NCBI RefSeq assembly: GCF_036227225.1 | Contig: NZ_CP109444.1 | Location: 186,001-250,000 of the forward strand | Reading direction: 5' to 3' | From: Streptomyces sp. NBC_01478 | GTDB taxonomy: Bacteria > Actinomycetota > Actinomycetes > Streptomycetales > Streptomycetaceae | DNA: 64,000 bases | Shown: piece by piece, positions 54,515-63,845 of the stretch | How the letters are laid out: each line of letters starts with the position of its first letter | Position numbering within the stretch: the first letter of the stretch is position 1 | Notes under the pieces: generated by a model | The model's input: only the letters and a program-made list of their open reading frames with translations | The model's database searches: none | What the model was told of the DNA's origin: nothing | Made by a program: the position numbers and the translations under genes

Positions 54515-55195
54515 TCACCGCCCGGTGGACGGTGTCCGTGCCCGGGCCGCTGCGGCGCCGGGCGGGCCGGTGCCGGAGGACACCAGCGTGCCCAGCTCCC
54601 GCCGGTGGGCGAGACGCGGCAGCAGCACCTCCCACAGCCGGGTGACGTTGTGCCGCCGCAGCCAGGAGGCGTCCGCCGCGCCGAGGACCTGCAGGCCCAC
54701 GGTCGCGGCGACGACGACCCGGGCGGCGTCCGCCCCGGACACCCCCGGCGCGAGCGCGCCGCCGTGCCCGAGGCGGCGCAGGCTGTCCTCGACCCAGTGC
54801 TGCCACTGCGCACGCGGGCCCGGACCGGCGTGCGGGGACGGGGCGGGACGTGCGGCGCTGTCGCCGGCGAGCTGGAAACCGGCGCGGACCACGACATCCC
54901 GCGCCAGGGCGTCCATCAGGCCGTGGGTGGCGTCCACCACCGCCTGCAGGGACTCGCCCTGCCGCCGGCCGGCCGCCCCGGTGATCTCGGACACCGCCAC
55001 GGCGGCCTGCGCCTCGACCGCCTCGGCGAGCATGTTCTTGTTGGCGAAGTGGAAGTGCAGCGCCCCGTTGCTGACCCCGGCCCGCGCGCTGATGGCGGCC
55101 AGCGACGCGGGGGCGAAACCGGCCTCGGCGAACACCTCGGACGCGGCCTCGATCAGCGAACGCCGCGTGCGTGCGGCCCGCTCCTGCTTGACCAT
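54515..55195 (-). CDS. TetR-family regulator of the gamma-butyrolactone receptor (ArpA-like) type
   Basis: A 226-residue regulator. The DNA-binding domain reads TRRSLIEAASEVFAEAGFAP, then LAAISARAGVSNGALHFHFA, the pattern of ArpA/ScbR-type receptors and pseudo-receptors. The ligand domain (about 60-205) has the usual helical composition with W residues. Such proteins repress SARP genes until a small signalling molecule binds. AGGAGG precedes ATG 55195. An 18-base palindrome lies upstream and related palindromes occur before the second SARP gene. Confidence 0.88.
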   Translation of the reverse strand: MVKQERAARTRRSLIEAASEVFAEAGFAPASLAAISARAGVSNGALHFHFANKNMLAEAVEAQAAVAVSEITGAAGRRQGESLQAVVDATHGLMDALARDVVVRAGFQLAGDSAARPAPSPHAGPGPRAQWQHWVEDSLRRLGHGGALAPGVSGADAARVVVAATVGLQVLGAADASWLRRHNVTRLWEVLLPRLAHRRELGTLVSSGTGPPGAAAARARTPSTGR

Positions 55196-55334
55196 GTGCT
55201 GCCTCCTGGGCACCGGGACGTCGGCCTCCCCCGCCCCCTTCCGCGCACAGACCCGGCACGGAAGGCCGCCGTACACGCGAAGCCGCAGGCCGGCACGGGC
55301 ACGGCGGGGCAGGAACCGCACCCGACAGACTAAC

Positions 55335-55352
55335 AAACCGCATAAGCGGTTT
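55335..55352. promoter_or_regulatory. ArpA-like palindromic operator upstream of the TetR gene
   Basis: AAACCGCATAAGCGGTTT is a perfect palindrome of two 7-base arms around ATAA. It lies about 140 bases upstream of the TetR start in an unusually A/T-rich spot and resembles an autoregulatory element. Two sites of the same length and ends (AAAC...GTTT) precede the SARP gene at 58897. Confidence 0.68.
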
Positions 55353-55453
55353 CATATATGCGGGCACGAAGCAGGCACGAACATCGCTGGTCAACGGCTG
55401 GGGGGCCGCCACAGGCGGCCCCCGCTCGTCCCCGGACACTCCCCCCGCCACCC

Positions 55454-57781
55454 CTACACGGCGGACTCCGGCTCCACGGCACCCTCCGGGACATCCGGAC
55501 CGCCCGGACCGGCCATGCCGGCCATGCCTGCCATGCCTGCCGGGCCTGCCGGGCCTGCCGGGGTTTTGACGGAGTCGAGGAGCAGCTGGGCGACGTCGAG
55601 GACCTGGATGGATTCCTTGGCGGTGCCGTCGTTCTTCTTGCCGTTGACGGAGTCGGTGAGCATGACGAGGCAGAAGGGGCAGGCCGTGGAGACGATGTCG
55701 GGGTTCAGGGAGAGGGCTTCGTCGACGCGTTCGTTGTTGATGCGTTTGCCGATGCGTTCTTCCATCCACATGCGGGCGCCGCCGGCGCCGCAGCAGAAGC
55801 CGCGTTCCCTGTGGCGGTGCATCTCCTCGTTGCGCAGGCCCGGGACGCTGGCGATGATCTCGCGCGGGGGTGTGTAGATCTTGTTGTGGCGGCCCAGGTA
55901 GCAGGGGTCGTGGTAGGTGATGATGCCCTCGACCGGCGTCACCGGGACCAGCCTGCCCGCATCCACGAGGTGCTGGAGGAGCTGGGTGTGGTGGATGACC
56001 TCGTAGTCGCCGCCGAGCTGCGGGTACTCGTTGCCGATGGTGTTGAGGCAGTGCGGGCAGGTCGCGACGATCTTCTTCGCCGACTTCGGCTTCGCCGACT
56101 CCGCGACGACCTTGCCGTCGTCGTCGAGTTCCTCGCCGAACGCCGTGTTCAGGGCCATGACGTTCTCCATGCCCAGTTCCTGGAACAGCGGCTCGTTGCC
56201 GAGCCTCCGTGCCGAGTCGCCGGTGCACTTCTCGTCACCGCCCATGATCGCGAACGTCACGCCCGCGATGTGGAGGAGTTCCGCGAAGGCCTTCGTGGTC
56301 TTCTTGGCGCGGTCCTCCAGGGCGCCGGCGCAGCCGACCCAGTACAGGTACTCGACCTCGGTGAGGTCCTCGATGTCGCGGCCGACGACCGGGATGTCGA
56401 AGGGGACCTCCTTGAGCCATTCCAGGCGCTGCTTCTTCGCCAGGCCCCAGGGGTTGCCCTTCTTCTCCAGGTTCTTCAGCATCGTGCCGGCCTCGGAGGG
56501 GAACGCGGACTCGATCATCACCTGGTAGCGGCGCATGTCGACGATGTGGTCGACGTGCTCGATGTCCACCGGGCACTGCTCGACGCAGGCGCCGCAGGTG
56601 GTGCAGGACCACAGGACGTCCGGGTCGATGACCCCGTTCTCCTCCGCCGTGCCGACCAGCGGGCGTTCGGCCTCCGCCAGGGCCGCGGCGGGGACTCCGG
56701 CGAGCTGTTCCGCGGTGGCTTTCTCCTCGCCCTCCATGGACTTGCCGCCGCCCGCGAGCAGGTAGGGGGCCTTGGCGTGCGCGTGGTCCCGCAAGGACAT
56801 GATCAGCAGCTTGGGGGAGAGCGGCTTGCCGGTGTTCCAGGCCGGGCACTGCGACTGGCAGCGCCCGCACTCCGTGCAGGTGGAGAAGTCCAGGAGGCCC
56901 TTCCAGGAGAACTGCTCGACCTGCGAGACACCGAACACGTCGTCGTCACCCGGGTCGGTGAAGTCGATCGGCTCGCCGCCCGACGTCATCGGCAGCAGCG
57001 CACCCAGGGACGTCTCACCGGTCGCGTTGCGCTTGAACCAGATGTTCGGGAACGCCAGGAAACGGTGCCAGGCGATACCCATGTCGGTGTTCAGCGAGAC
57101 GGTGATCATCCACACGTAGGAGGTGGTGATCTTCAGGCAGGCGAAGAGGTAGACGAGGTTGCGCAGGGTGGCGGGGTCCATCTCCCGGAACCGGGCGACC
57201 AGCGGGTAGGAGACGAAGAAGGAGGCCTCGTAGCCGTCGACGTGGTGCAGGGCGCCCTCCAGCGCGTGCAGCACCACGATGCACACGCTCACGATGACGA
57301 TGACGGCCTCGACGAAGTACGCCTGGCCGGAGCTGGAGCCCGCGAAGCGGGACTTGCGGCCCGGCCGGCCCGGCCTGCCGAGCTGGCGGACCGCGATCAG
57401 GACCAGAATGCCCAGGGCGGTCATCGTGCCGAGGAACTCGACGAGGACGTTGTAGGGCGTCCACTCGCCGATCACCGGCAGCAGCCAGTCCGGCCGGAAG
57501 AGCTGGCCGGTGGCGTTGACGAGGGTGATGAGCAGGGCGTAGAAGCCGACCGCCACGAACCAGTGCGCCGCGCCGATGACGCCCCAGCGGTTCATCCGGG
57601 TGTGGGCGGCGAACTCCCTGGCCAGCGTGACGGTGCGCCGCCAGGGATCGGCGGTGCGCCGGCCCGCGGGCACGTCCTGGCCCAGCCGGACGAAGCGGAG
57701 GATCCGTAAGAGGGCACGGCCGAACAGGGCGAAGCCGGCCCCGGTCAGGGCCAGCGACACGATGATCGCGACGAGTTGCAT
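55454..57781 (-). CDS. EtfD-like membrane Fe-S oxidoreductase
   Basis: A 775-residue fusion. The N-terminal half is a NarI-like membrane part with about five or six helices. Two 4Fe-4S motifs follow (STCTECGRCQSQCPAW and SCTTCGACVEQCPVD), then two CCG-type cysteine domains (TCPHCLN with HDPCYLGRH, and RGFCCGAGGARMW). This matches the actinobacterial proteins thought to pass electrons from electron transfer flavoprotein to menaquinone. It ends in a collagen-like Gly-Pro-Ala/Gly-Met-Ala tail. It is probably a core metabolic gene, which may mark a cluster border, although carboxylase and SARP genes continue beyond it. Confidence 0.92.
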   Translation of the reverse strand: MQLVAIIVSLALTGAGFALFGRALLRILRFVRLGQDVPAGRRTADPWRRTVTLAREFAAHTRMNRWGVIGAAHWFVAVGFYALLITLVNATGQLFRPDWLLPVIGEWTPYNVLVEFLGTMTALGILVLIAVRQLGRPGRPGRKSRFAGSSSGQAYFVEAVIVIVSVCIVVLHALEGALHHVDGYEASFFVSYPLVARFREMDPATLRNLVYLFACLKITTSYVWMITVSLNTDMGIAWHRFLAFPNIWFKRNATGETSLGALLPMTSGGEPIDFTDPGDDDVFGVSQVEQFSWKGLLDFSTCTECGRCQSQCPAWNTGKPLSPKLLIMSLRDHAHAKAPYLLAGGGKSMEGEEKATAEQLAGVPAAALAEAERPLVGTAEENGVIDPDVLWSCTTCGACVEQCPVDIEHVDHIVDMRRYQVMIESAFPSEAGTMLKNLEKKGNPWGLAKKQRLEWLKEVPFDIPVVGRDIEDLTEVEYLYWVGCAGALEDRAKKTTKAFAELLHIAGVTFAIMGGDEKCTGDSARRLGNEPLFQELGMENVMALNTAFGEELDDDGKVVAESAKPKSAKKIVATCPHCLNTIGNEYPQLGGDYEVIHHTQLLQHLVDAGRLVPVTPVEGIITYHDPCYLGRHNKIYTPPREIIASVPGLRNEEMHRHRERGFCCGAGGARMWMEERIGKRINNERVDEALSLNPDIVSTACPFCLVMLTDSVNGKKNDGTAKESIQVLDVAQLLLDSVKTPAGPAGPAGMAGMAGMAGPGGPDVPEGAVEPESAV

Positions 57782-57811
57782 GAAGGGGCTCCTCGAACCG
57801 GCGAAAAATCG

Positions 57812-57827
57812 GTTACCAGTCGGTAAC
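57812..57827. promoter_or_regulatory. palindromic operator before the EtfD-like gene
   Basis: GTTACC-AGTC-GGTAAC is a perfect palindrome 31 bases upstream of the start. Its form fits a TetR-family operator of the kind found before fatty acid oxidation genes. Confidence 0.5.
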
Positions 57828-57925
57828 TTAGGTGTTCCGTCCGAGGCTACCCACTCCCCGTGCCGCGCCGCAGCCGCAATCGCGCCACCGTGCCCGCCGG
57901 CAGCTCCCGCCGCCGGCGGGCCGCT

Positions 57926-58897
57926 TCACACGGGACGGACGCCGGCGCGGGCGCGGGCGGCGGGCAGCGCGAGGACGGCGGGCGCCCGCGACGGGGCGGG
58001 CGGCGGGGTCTCGGGGGCGGCCACCAGGATCGACTGCTGCAGCCGGCGCAGCCGGGGCGAGGGCTCAAGGCCCAGGTCCCGCACCAGGGTGGTGCGCAGC
58101 CGGTGGTAGACGTCGAGGGCCTCGCCGCGCCGGCCGGAGCGGTGCAGGGCCAGCATGAACTGGGCGTGCAGGTTCTCGTGGGTGGCGTAGCGGCTGGTCA
58201 GCACGGTGAGTTCGGCGAGGAGCTCGCGGTGGCGGCCCAGCCGCAGGTCGGCCTCGATGCGCTGGTCCAGCGCGCACAGCCGGCTCTCCTCCAGCCGCCT
58301 GGCCTCCGTCTCCAGCCGGGCCCCGGCGGGCACGCCGGCGAAGGCCGGGCCGGTCCACAGCAGGAGCGCCTCGCCCAGCAGGCGGGAGGCGTCCTTGTGC
58401 TCGCCGGCGTCCATCGCGCGGTAGCCCAGCCCCGCGAGGCGTTCGAACTCCCGCACGTCGCTGGTCCCGCCGCCGGAGACGAGCAGGTACCCGCCGGGCA
58501 CGGTGGCCAGCACGTCCTTGGCACCGCGCCGCACGGACCCGGCAGGCGAAGCCGACGGACCGGACGGGACGGACGGGACGGGCAGGCCGGACGAGGGGGG
58601 CGGGGCGGCGGACGCCGGGCCGAAGCCGGGGCCCGCGCCGATGCCGGTGTCGGGGCCGGGGCTGCGCAGGGCGAGGGTGATGAGTTCGCGCAGTTGCAGG
58701 ACGTAGGTCTGCAGAGTGGTGCGCACGCTGCGCGGCGGGCGGCCCGACCACAGTTCGTCGACCAGGGCCGCCACCGGCACCACCCGGTCGGCGTGCAGTG
58801 CCAGCAGGGCCAGGACCTGCCGCGGCTTCGGCGCGGTCGGAGCGATCGACACCCCGTTCTCCCTGACATCCAATGTGCCCAGTACGTCGATCTGCAC
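57926..58897 (-). CDS. second SARP-family activator
   Basis: A 323-residue SARP, paralogous to the one at 53106-53927. The winged helix begins VQIDVLGTLDVRENG and includes PKPRQVLALLALHADRVVPV and VRTTLQTYVLQLRELI. A Gly/Pro/Ser insert of about 40 residues (about 100-135) separates this from the AKDVLATVPGGYLL strand. The activator domain follows to LGLEPSPRLRRLQQSIL. I start at GTG 58897 (GGGGG upstream) because it aligns with the paralogue; frames reach 58948. Two ArpA-like palindromes sit just upstream, so it is the likely target of the TetR regulator. Confidence 0.9.
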   Translation of the reverse strand: MQIDVLGTLDVRENGVSIAPTAPKPRQVLALLALHADRVVPVAALVDELWSGRPPRSVRTTLQTYVLQLRELITLALRSPGPDTGIGAGPGFGPASAAPPPSSGLPVPSVPSGPSASPAGSVRRGAKDVLATVPGGYLLVSGGGTSDVREFERLAGLGYRAMDAGEHKDASRLLGEALLLWTGPAFAGVPAGARLETEARRLEESRLCALDQRIEADLRLGRHRELLAELTVLTSRYATHENLHAQFMLALHRSGRRGEALDVYHRLRTTLVRDLGLEPSPRLRRLQQSILVAAPETPPPAPSRAPAVLALPAARARAGVRPV

Positions 58898-58947
58898 GCC
58901 GTCGCCCCCTCGGTGGGTGTGTGCCGTCATCCGGTACCCCGAGTACA

Positions 58948-58965
58948 AAACAGTCCGGACGGTTT
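58948..58965. promoter_or_regulatory. ArpA-like palindrome 1 upstream of the second SARP gene
   Basis: AAACAGTCCGGACGGTTT has one mismatched pair in an 18-base palindrome. It lies 50 bases upstream of the GTG start, where a bound repressor would block transcription. Confidence 0.6.
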
Positions 58966-58974
58966 GTCAATACC

Positions 58975-58992
58975 AAACCGCTTGCGCTGTTT
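58975..58992. promoter_or_regulatory. ArpA-like palindrome 2 upstream of the second SARP gene
   Basis: AAACCGCTTGCGCTGTTT matches the site before the TetR gene in its left arm and differs by one base in the right arm. It is spaced 27 bases from the neighbouring palindrome. Confidence 0.6.
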
Positions 58993-59333
58993 TGATGCAT
59001 CGTGCAGCCGGACCGGCACCACTCCCCCGGCAGTACCCCGCGAGCCGCCGACGATCCGGCGCCGGGCCGCCGATGGACCGTCGGTGAGCTGCGGATTCTC
59101 CCGGACCGGGGTTCTCCGGGCCGGGGCGGCGGGCCGGGGTGCCGGCCGGGTGCGGGGCGGGCCGCCGCGCCGGAGGGGGCCGTCGCACGGTTGCGGCGGG
59201 CACTCCCGGACGCCGCACGGACGCCGTGCGGATGCTGCGCGGGCGCCGTCGGACGCCGTAAACAGACCGATCGTGCTGTTCACGGGGGGGGTGCTGCCCG
59301 GAGGGACCCCCGGGGGCGGGGCGGGGGCGGGGG
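58993..59333. other. intergenic between the second SARP and carboxylase genes
   Basis: About 340 bases, very G-rich towards the carboxylase stop. I see no gene or clear terminator. Confidence 0.4.
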
Positions 59334-60965
59334 TCACTGCGGGGGGTTGCCGTGTTTGCGGGAGGGCAGGTCGGCGTGCTTGCTGTGGAGCATGGCGAGG
59401 GAGCGGATGAGGACCTCGCGGGTGGCGGCGGGGTCGATGACGTCGTCGACCAGGCCGCGCTCGGCGGCGTAGTAGGGGTGCATCAGCTCGGCCCGGTACT
59501 CCTTGACCAGTTTCTGCCGCATCGCCTCGGGGTCGGCGGCCTCGGCGATGCGGCGGCGGAAGATGACGCCGGCGGCGCCCTCGGCGCCCATCACGGCGAT
59601 CTCGTTGGCGGGCCAGGCGTAGGTGAGGTCGGCGCCGGTGGCCTGGCTGTCCATGACGATGTAGGCACCGCCGTAGGCCTTGCGCAGGACGAGCGAGATG
59701 CGCGGCACGGTGGCGTTGCAGTAGGCGTAGAGGAGTTTCGCGCCGTGGCGGATGATGCCGCCGTGCTCCTGGTCGACGCCGGGCAGGAAGCCGGGCACGT
59801 CCAGGAGGGTGACGAGCGGGATGTTGAAGGCGTCGCACAACTGCACGAACCGGGCGGCCTTCTCGCTGGCCCCGATGTCCAGGACGCCGGCGAGGGTCTG
59901 CGGCTGGTTGGCGACGATGCCGACGACCTGGCCGTCCAGGCGGGCCAGCGCGCAGACGATGTTGCGGGCCCAGCGCTCGTGGACCTCCAGGTACTCGCCG
60001 TCGTCGACGATCTCCTCGATGACGGCGGTCATGTCGTAGGGGCGGCTGCCGTCCGCCGGGACGTGGCTGAGCAGCATCTCGCCGCGCCGGCCGGCCGGGT
60101 CGGCGGTGCGCACCCGCGGGGGTGCCTCCCGGTTGTTCTGCGGGAGCATCGACAGCAGGTAGCGGACCTCGGCGAGGCAGGTCTCCTCGTCGTCGTAGGC
60201 GAAGTGGCACACGCCGCTCGTCTCGGCGTGGACGTCCGCGCCGCCCAGGCCGTTCTGGGTGATCTCCTCGCCGGTGACCGCCCTGACGACGTCGGGGCCG
60301 GTGATGAACATCTGCGAGGTCCCGCGGACCATGAACACGAAGTCGGTCAGCGCCGGGCTGTAGGCGGCGCCGCCGGCGCACGGGCCGAGCATCACGGAGA
60401 TCTGCGGGATGACGCCGGAGGCCCGGGTGTTGCGCTGGAAGATGCCGCCGTAGCCGGCCAGCGCGGAGACGCCCTCCTGGATACGGGCGCCGGCGCCGTC
60501 GTTCAGCGACACCAGCGGGGCGCCGGCCGCCAGCGCCATGTCCATGATCTTGTGGATCTTCGTGGCGTGGGCCTCGCCCAGCGCCCCGCCGAAGATCCGG
60601 AAGTCGTGCGCGTACACGAACACGGTGCGGCCCTCGACCGTGCCCCAGCCGGTGATCACACCGTCCGTGTACGGCTTGCGCGCCTCCAGCCCGAACCCGG
60701 TCGCCCGGTGCCGGCGCAACTGCTCGACCTCCTGGAAGGAACCCTCGTCCAGCAGCAGGTCGATGCGTTCCCGGGCGGTCAGCTTGCCCTTGGCGTGCTG
60801 CGCCGCCGTCGCCTTCTCGCTCGGCCCGGCCATCGCCTGGGCCCTGATCGCGTGCAGCTCCGCCACGTGCGCGTGCATGCCGCCCGGCCCTGCCGTGAGC
60901 GGCGCGAACGCCGCCGCCGTCGCCGCCGGGGTCGCCGTCGGGGTCGTGGTCGCCGCGGTCGTCAT
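59334..60965 (-). CDS. acyl-CoA carboxylase beta subunit (carboxyltransferase)
   Basis: A 543-residue carboxyltransferase of the AccB/PccB type. Seen are KGKLTARERIDLLLDEGSFQ, the N-terminal oxyanion loop with GGALGEAHATKIHKIMDMAL, LNDGAGARIQEGVSALAGYG, GPCAGGAAYSPALTDFVFMV and, in the C-terminal half, LDVPGFLPGVDQEHGGIIRHGAKLLYAY split across the second active-site loop. It transfers CO2 from biotin to acetyl- or propionyl-CoA. The biotinylated alpha subunit must come from elsewhere. In a cluster it raises malonyl-CoA, used by THN synthase, the NphT7-like enzyme and any type II polyketide synthase. ATG 60965 or 60971 starts it. Confidence 0.93.
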   Translation of the reverse strand: MTTAATTTPTATPAATAAAFAPLTAGPGGMHAHVAELHAIRAQAMAGPSEKATAAQHAKGKLTARERIDLLLDEGSFQEVEQLRRHRATGFGLEARKPYTDGVITGWGTVEGRTVFVYAHDFRIFGGALGEAHATKIHKIMDMALAAGAPLVSLNDGAGARIQEGVSALAGYGGIFQRNTRASGVIPQISVMLGPCAGGAAYSPALTDFVFMVRGTSQMFITGPDVVRAVTGEEITQNGLGGADVHAETSGVCHFAYDDEETCLAEVRYLLSMLPQNNREAPPRVRTADPAGRRGEMLLSHVPADGSRPYDMTAVIEEIVDDGEYLEVHERWARNIVCALARLDGQVVGIVANQPQTLAGVLDIGASEKAARFVQLCDAFNIPLVTLLDVPGFLPGVDQEHGGIIRHGAKLLYAYCNATVPRISLVLRKAYGGAYIVMDSQATGADLTYAWPANEIAVMGAEGAAGVIFRRRIAEAADPEAMRQKLVKEYRAELMHPYYAAERGLVDDVIDPAATREVLIRSLAMLHSKHADLPSRKHGNPPQ

Positions 60966-61351
60966 CGTCATCCCTGGTCCGTTTCCGGGACAGCCGGGAG
61001 GAGGAGAGGAGATCCGCCCCGGTCCCATCGAGAGCGGAAGCAACCGTCCATGAGGTTTCCTCTCCTGCGGGTGCAAGGCCCCTCGGGGCGCGGTGGACAC
61101 GGCCCCGTGCCGGGCGGCCGCGGCAAAGTCCCGCGGCCGCCGTGCCGCCCCGCGCGTGCGGGGCGGCACGGCGGGGCTGTGAGGTGCCCGGCCGCGGGGG
61201 CGGGAGGGGCGGTGACCGGGGCGGGAGCGGCCGGCACGGGCGCCGGGCCCGGCGGGTCGCGCCGCCCTACGGTGTCCGCCGTTTCCCCGGTCCGGCCCCT
61301 GACTCCTCTCCTCGCGGCCCACGGCCATCGTCGGCCGGACCACTGGAGAAG
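60966..61351. other. carboxylase gene upstream region
   Basis: Nearly 390 bases of leader between the carboxylase start and a SARP-like repeat set. A G/C-rich inverted pair (CGGCCGCGG-like) occurs near 61100-61140. No gene is seen. Confidence 0.4.
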
Positions 61352-61392
61352 CGCTGAGGGATCGCTTGAGGACCGGTCGGGGTGCGCCTGAG
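61352..61392 (-). promoter_or_regulatory. four SARP-like repeats at exact 11-bp spacing upstream of the carboxylase gene
   Basis: CGCTGAG, CGCTTGAG, CGGTCGG and CGCCTGAG begin at 61352, 61363, 61374 and 61385. On the minus strand they read CTCAGCG and CTCAAGCG, the same sense as those before the prenyltransferase gene. They are about 390 bases upstream of the start, which implies a long leader or an unseen small gene. Confidence 0.6.
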
Positions 61393-61567
61393 ACGGCAGT
61401 GCTCCGGGGAGGGGTGGGATGGCGGACTGCCGGGGGGGCGGACTGCCGGAGGGGATGGCGGCTCCGGGTGAGGGGCGGGCGTGGGTCGTGGTGGCGTGCT
61501 CAGGGGGCGGGGCGGAAGCCCGGGGCAGGGGGCGGGGAGGTCTCGGGGGGTGCCTCTATGTCTTTCG

Positions 61568-62770
61568 TCAAGCGAGGCGTGGGGTTCTGGGTTCGTAGAA
61601 GGTGCCGTCGCGGAGCATCGCGAACAGGACGTTGATGCGTTGGCGGGCGAGGCGGAGGAGGGCTTGTGTGTGGGTTTTCCCTCGGGCCCGGCATTTGTCG
61701 TAGTAGGTGCGGGAGGCGGGATCGTGCAGGGCGGCGAACGCGGAGAGGAACATCGCGCGTTTGAGTTGCCGGTTGCCGCCTCGTGGCGCGTGTTCGCCGT
61801 GGATGGAGGTGCCCGACGACGTCGTGGTCGGGGCGAGGCCGGCGTAGGAGGCCAGGTGGGCGGAGGTGGGGAAACTGGTGCCGTCGCCGACGGTGACCAG
61901 CAGGGTGGCGGCGGTCCTGACGCCGACGCCGGGCAGCGACGTCAGGACCTTCGAAAGAGGGTGATCCTCCAGCAGGACTGTGATCTGGGCTTCTGTGGCC
62001 CGGCGTTGTTCGTGGACGGCTCCGAGCGAGCGGGCCAGGGAGGGGATCACGATGTCGAGGGTGCCGGTGCCGGGAACGACGACGGTCTGTTCGTCGAGTG
62101 CGTCGAAGACGTCGTCGATCAGCCGCTGGGCCATCCTGGGGGCCTTGGGCCGGATCACCTCAACCAGCTTGCGGCGTCCGGCTTTTCGCAGAGCGGCAGG
62201 GGATCCGTAGCGTTCCAGCAGCCAGGTCACAGCCTGATGGTCCAGACGCGGTCCCAGGACCCGCTCGAGGCTGGGGTGGAACTGGGTGAGCAGGCCGCGG
62301 ATCCGGTTGGAGGTGCGGGTGGCCTCGGCCGCCAGATCCTGGTCGAAGCCGACGAGGACCGTGAGTTCGGCGGTGATCTCGTCGGTCGCCTCCAGCGAGC
62401 GCAGTGTGTGCGGCAGGGTGCGGGCGGCGTCGGCGATCACGGCCGCGTCGCGGGCGTCGGTTTTGGCCTCGCCCGGGTAGAGATCGGCGATCCGCCGCAT
62501 CGACAGGCCCGGCAGGTAGGCGACCTTGCAGCCGGCATCCCGGGCCACCGTCAGTGGCAGGGCGCCGATGGAGGCGGGCTGGTCGACGATCACCAGGACG
62601 GTGCCGAACTTGGCCTTCAGCTTCTCGAAGACGTCCCGCAGTTTCGGCTCGGTGTTGGGCAGGGGTTTGTCGAAGACCTTCTTGCCGGCCGGGGTGAGTC
62701 CGTGTCCGTGATGGGTGCTCTTGCCGACGTCCAGGCCGAGGATGACGCCTATGTCGTCGTTGTCGTTCAC
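61568..62770 (-). CDS. IS110-family transposase
   Basis: A 400-residue transposase. The N-terminal DEDD (RuvC-like) domain begins VILGLDVGKSTHHGHGLTPA; its acidic residues continue with VIVDQPASIGAL and AKTDARDAAVIADAAR. The C-terminal Tnp20 domain includes LTSLPGVGVRTAATLLVTVG, SYAGLAPTTTSSG and the conserved serine region (GGNRQLKRAMFLSAFAAL). No frame break is seen, so the copy may be active. IS110 elements lack clear terminal inverted repeats, and I could not fix its ends. Confidence 0.95.
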   Translation of the reverse strand: MNDNDDIGVILGLDVGKSTHHGHGLTPAGKKVFDKPLPNTEPKLRDVFEKLKAKFGTVLVIVDQPASIGALPLTVARDAGCKVAYLPGLSMRRIADLYPGEAKTDARDAAVIADAARTLPHTLRSLEATDEITAELTVLVGFDQDLAAEATRTSNRIRGLLTQFHPSLERVLGPRLDHQAVTWLLERYGSPAALRKAGRRKLVEVIRPKAPRMAQRLIDDVFDALDEQTVVVPGTGTLDIVIPSLARSLGAVHEQRRATEAQITVLLEDHPLSKVLTSLPGVGVRTAATLLVTVGDGTSFPTSAHLASYAGLAPTTTSSGTSIHGEHAPRGGNRQLKRAMFLSAFAALHDPASRTYYDKCRARGKTHTQALLRLARQRINVLFAMLRDGTFYEPRTPRLA

Positions 62771-62960
62771 GCCGTCCTCCCGAACGGATGTCGTGCGTGC
62801 TGGCCGGGGCGTTGGCGTCGTATGCGCGCATCCACGTTATGCAGACCTGCCGCCCGCGTACTGCCGGGCATTGCGCCAGGCCGGGCGGTAGTCGGACCTC
62901 TCATCAGCGTCTCCAACGGCGCCTCCCGGGCCCGGTGGCACCACCCCCCAGGTCATCGGT
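62771..62960 (-). ncRNA. candidate bridge RNA region of the IS110-family element
   Basis: IS110-type elements carry a non-coding left end upstream of the transposase from which a bridge RNA is made. The 190 bases before this gene have no frame and contain short inverted pairs, for example CCGCCCG with CGGGCGG near 62850-62890. This is placement by family rule only. Confidence 0.35.
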
Positions 62961-63845
62961 TCGACAGGGGGGAACAGCCATGCCGGGCCCGGAGGCCAGC
63001 GGTCCCATTGCGGAACCGCGAAGAAGATAACGGGGGAGCCTGGGGGTGCGGGAACCGGGGCTCCTGCGGACAAGCGGGGCGTGGTGCGGGGGCGGTCGTC
63101 TCCGGGGCCGTACACGGGCGGGAAGCAGGCGGAGGCACAGGGCAGGAATCGGGGCGGAGACCTCGAGGAGAGGCTGGGGACGCCGCGGCGGGCGGGCGGG
63201 GCGTCGTGCGCGGGCGGCCGCTTCCGGGGCCGTACACGGGCGGGAAGCAGGCGGAGGCCAGAGGCGGGTACCGGCGCAGAGACCCCGAGGGCAGGGCCGG
63301 GGGCGCGGCTGCGGACGGGCGGACCCATACGGCGGTGGCCGTCTCCGGGGCCGTAGTGGGCCGCTGTTCCCCGGGAGGGAAGGTGTCTCTTGGGCGTTCG
63401 GTCGGGGAGCGGACCGGGTGGGTGTGTCTTCGGTGTCCGGTGCGGCGCCGTTCCGGGCGGGCGGCCCGCTCCGGCCGCGGGTGCCTTGTGTGTCGTACGA
63501 CTGCTGCCCGCCTTCCGGCACGCGCAGCGCCCCCGCCTCCTCCCACCCTCCTCCGACTCCCCTCCCACTGCCCTCTCCTTTCCTGCGCGGCGGGGCTGGG
63601 GAGGGGTGCCGTGTGTGCTGCTCTCCGCCGTGCCGTATCGCCGTGGTGGTACGGGAGTCGGCCCGCCGGGCAGGTGTCGGTCCGGTGGGAGGCCCTGCCC
63701 GGGGGCCGCGGGAGGAGAGAGAGGTTCGGGGGCAGGGGAGGTCGCGGTCGCGGGGCCGGGACTCCGTGGTGCCGGGGCCGGGCTTCCCCGGGCCTGCCGG
63801 AGGGGGCGGATCGGGGGGGCCGGTTCCGTGTCCGGGGGGCGGGTG
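62961..63845. other. long non-coding stretch with a duplicated segment
   Basis: About 880 bases without a supported gene. Between 63085 and 63330 a segment of roughly 125 bases is repeated; both copies contain CCGGGGCCGTACACGGGCGG followed by GAAGCAGGCGGAGG. A third partial copy (TCTCCGGGGCCGTA) is near 63340. Frames across it encode only low-complexity peptides. Confidence 0.55.

Noticed and set aside
62837..63568. A 243-codon minus-strand frame
   Set aside because: It crosses the duplicated segment and gives only Pro/Arg/Ala-rich peptide without a ribosome binding site.
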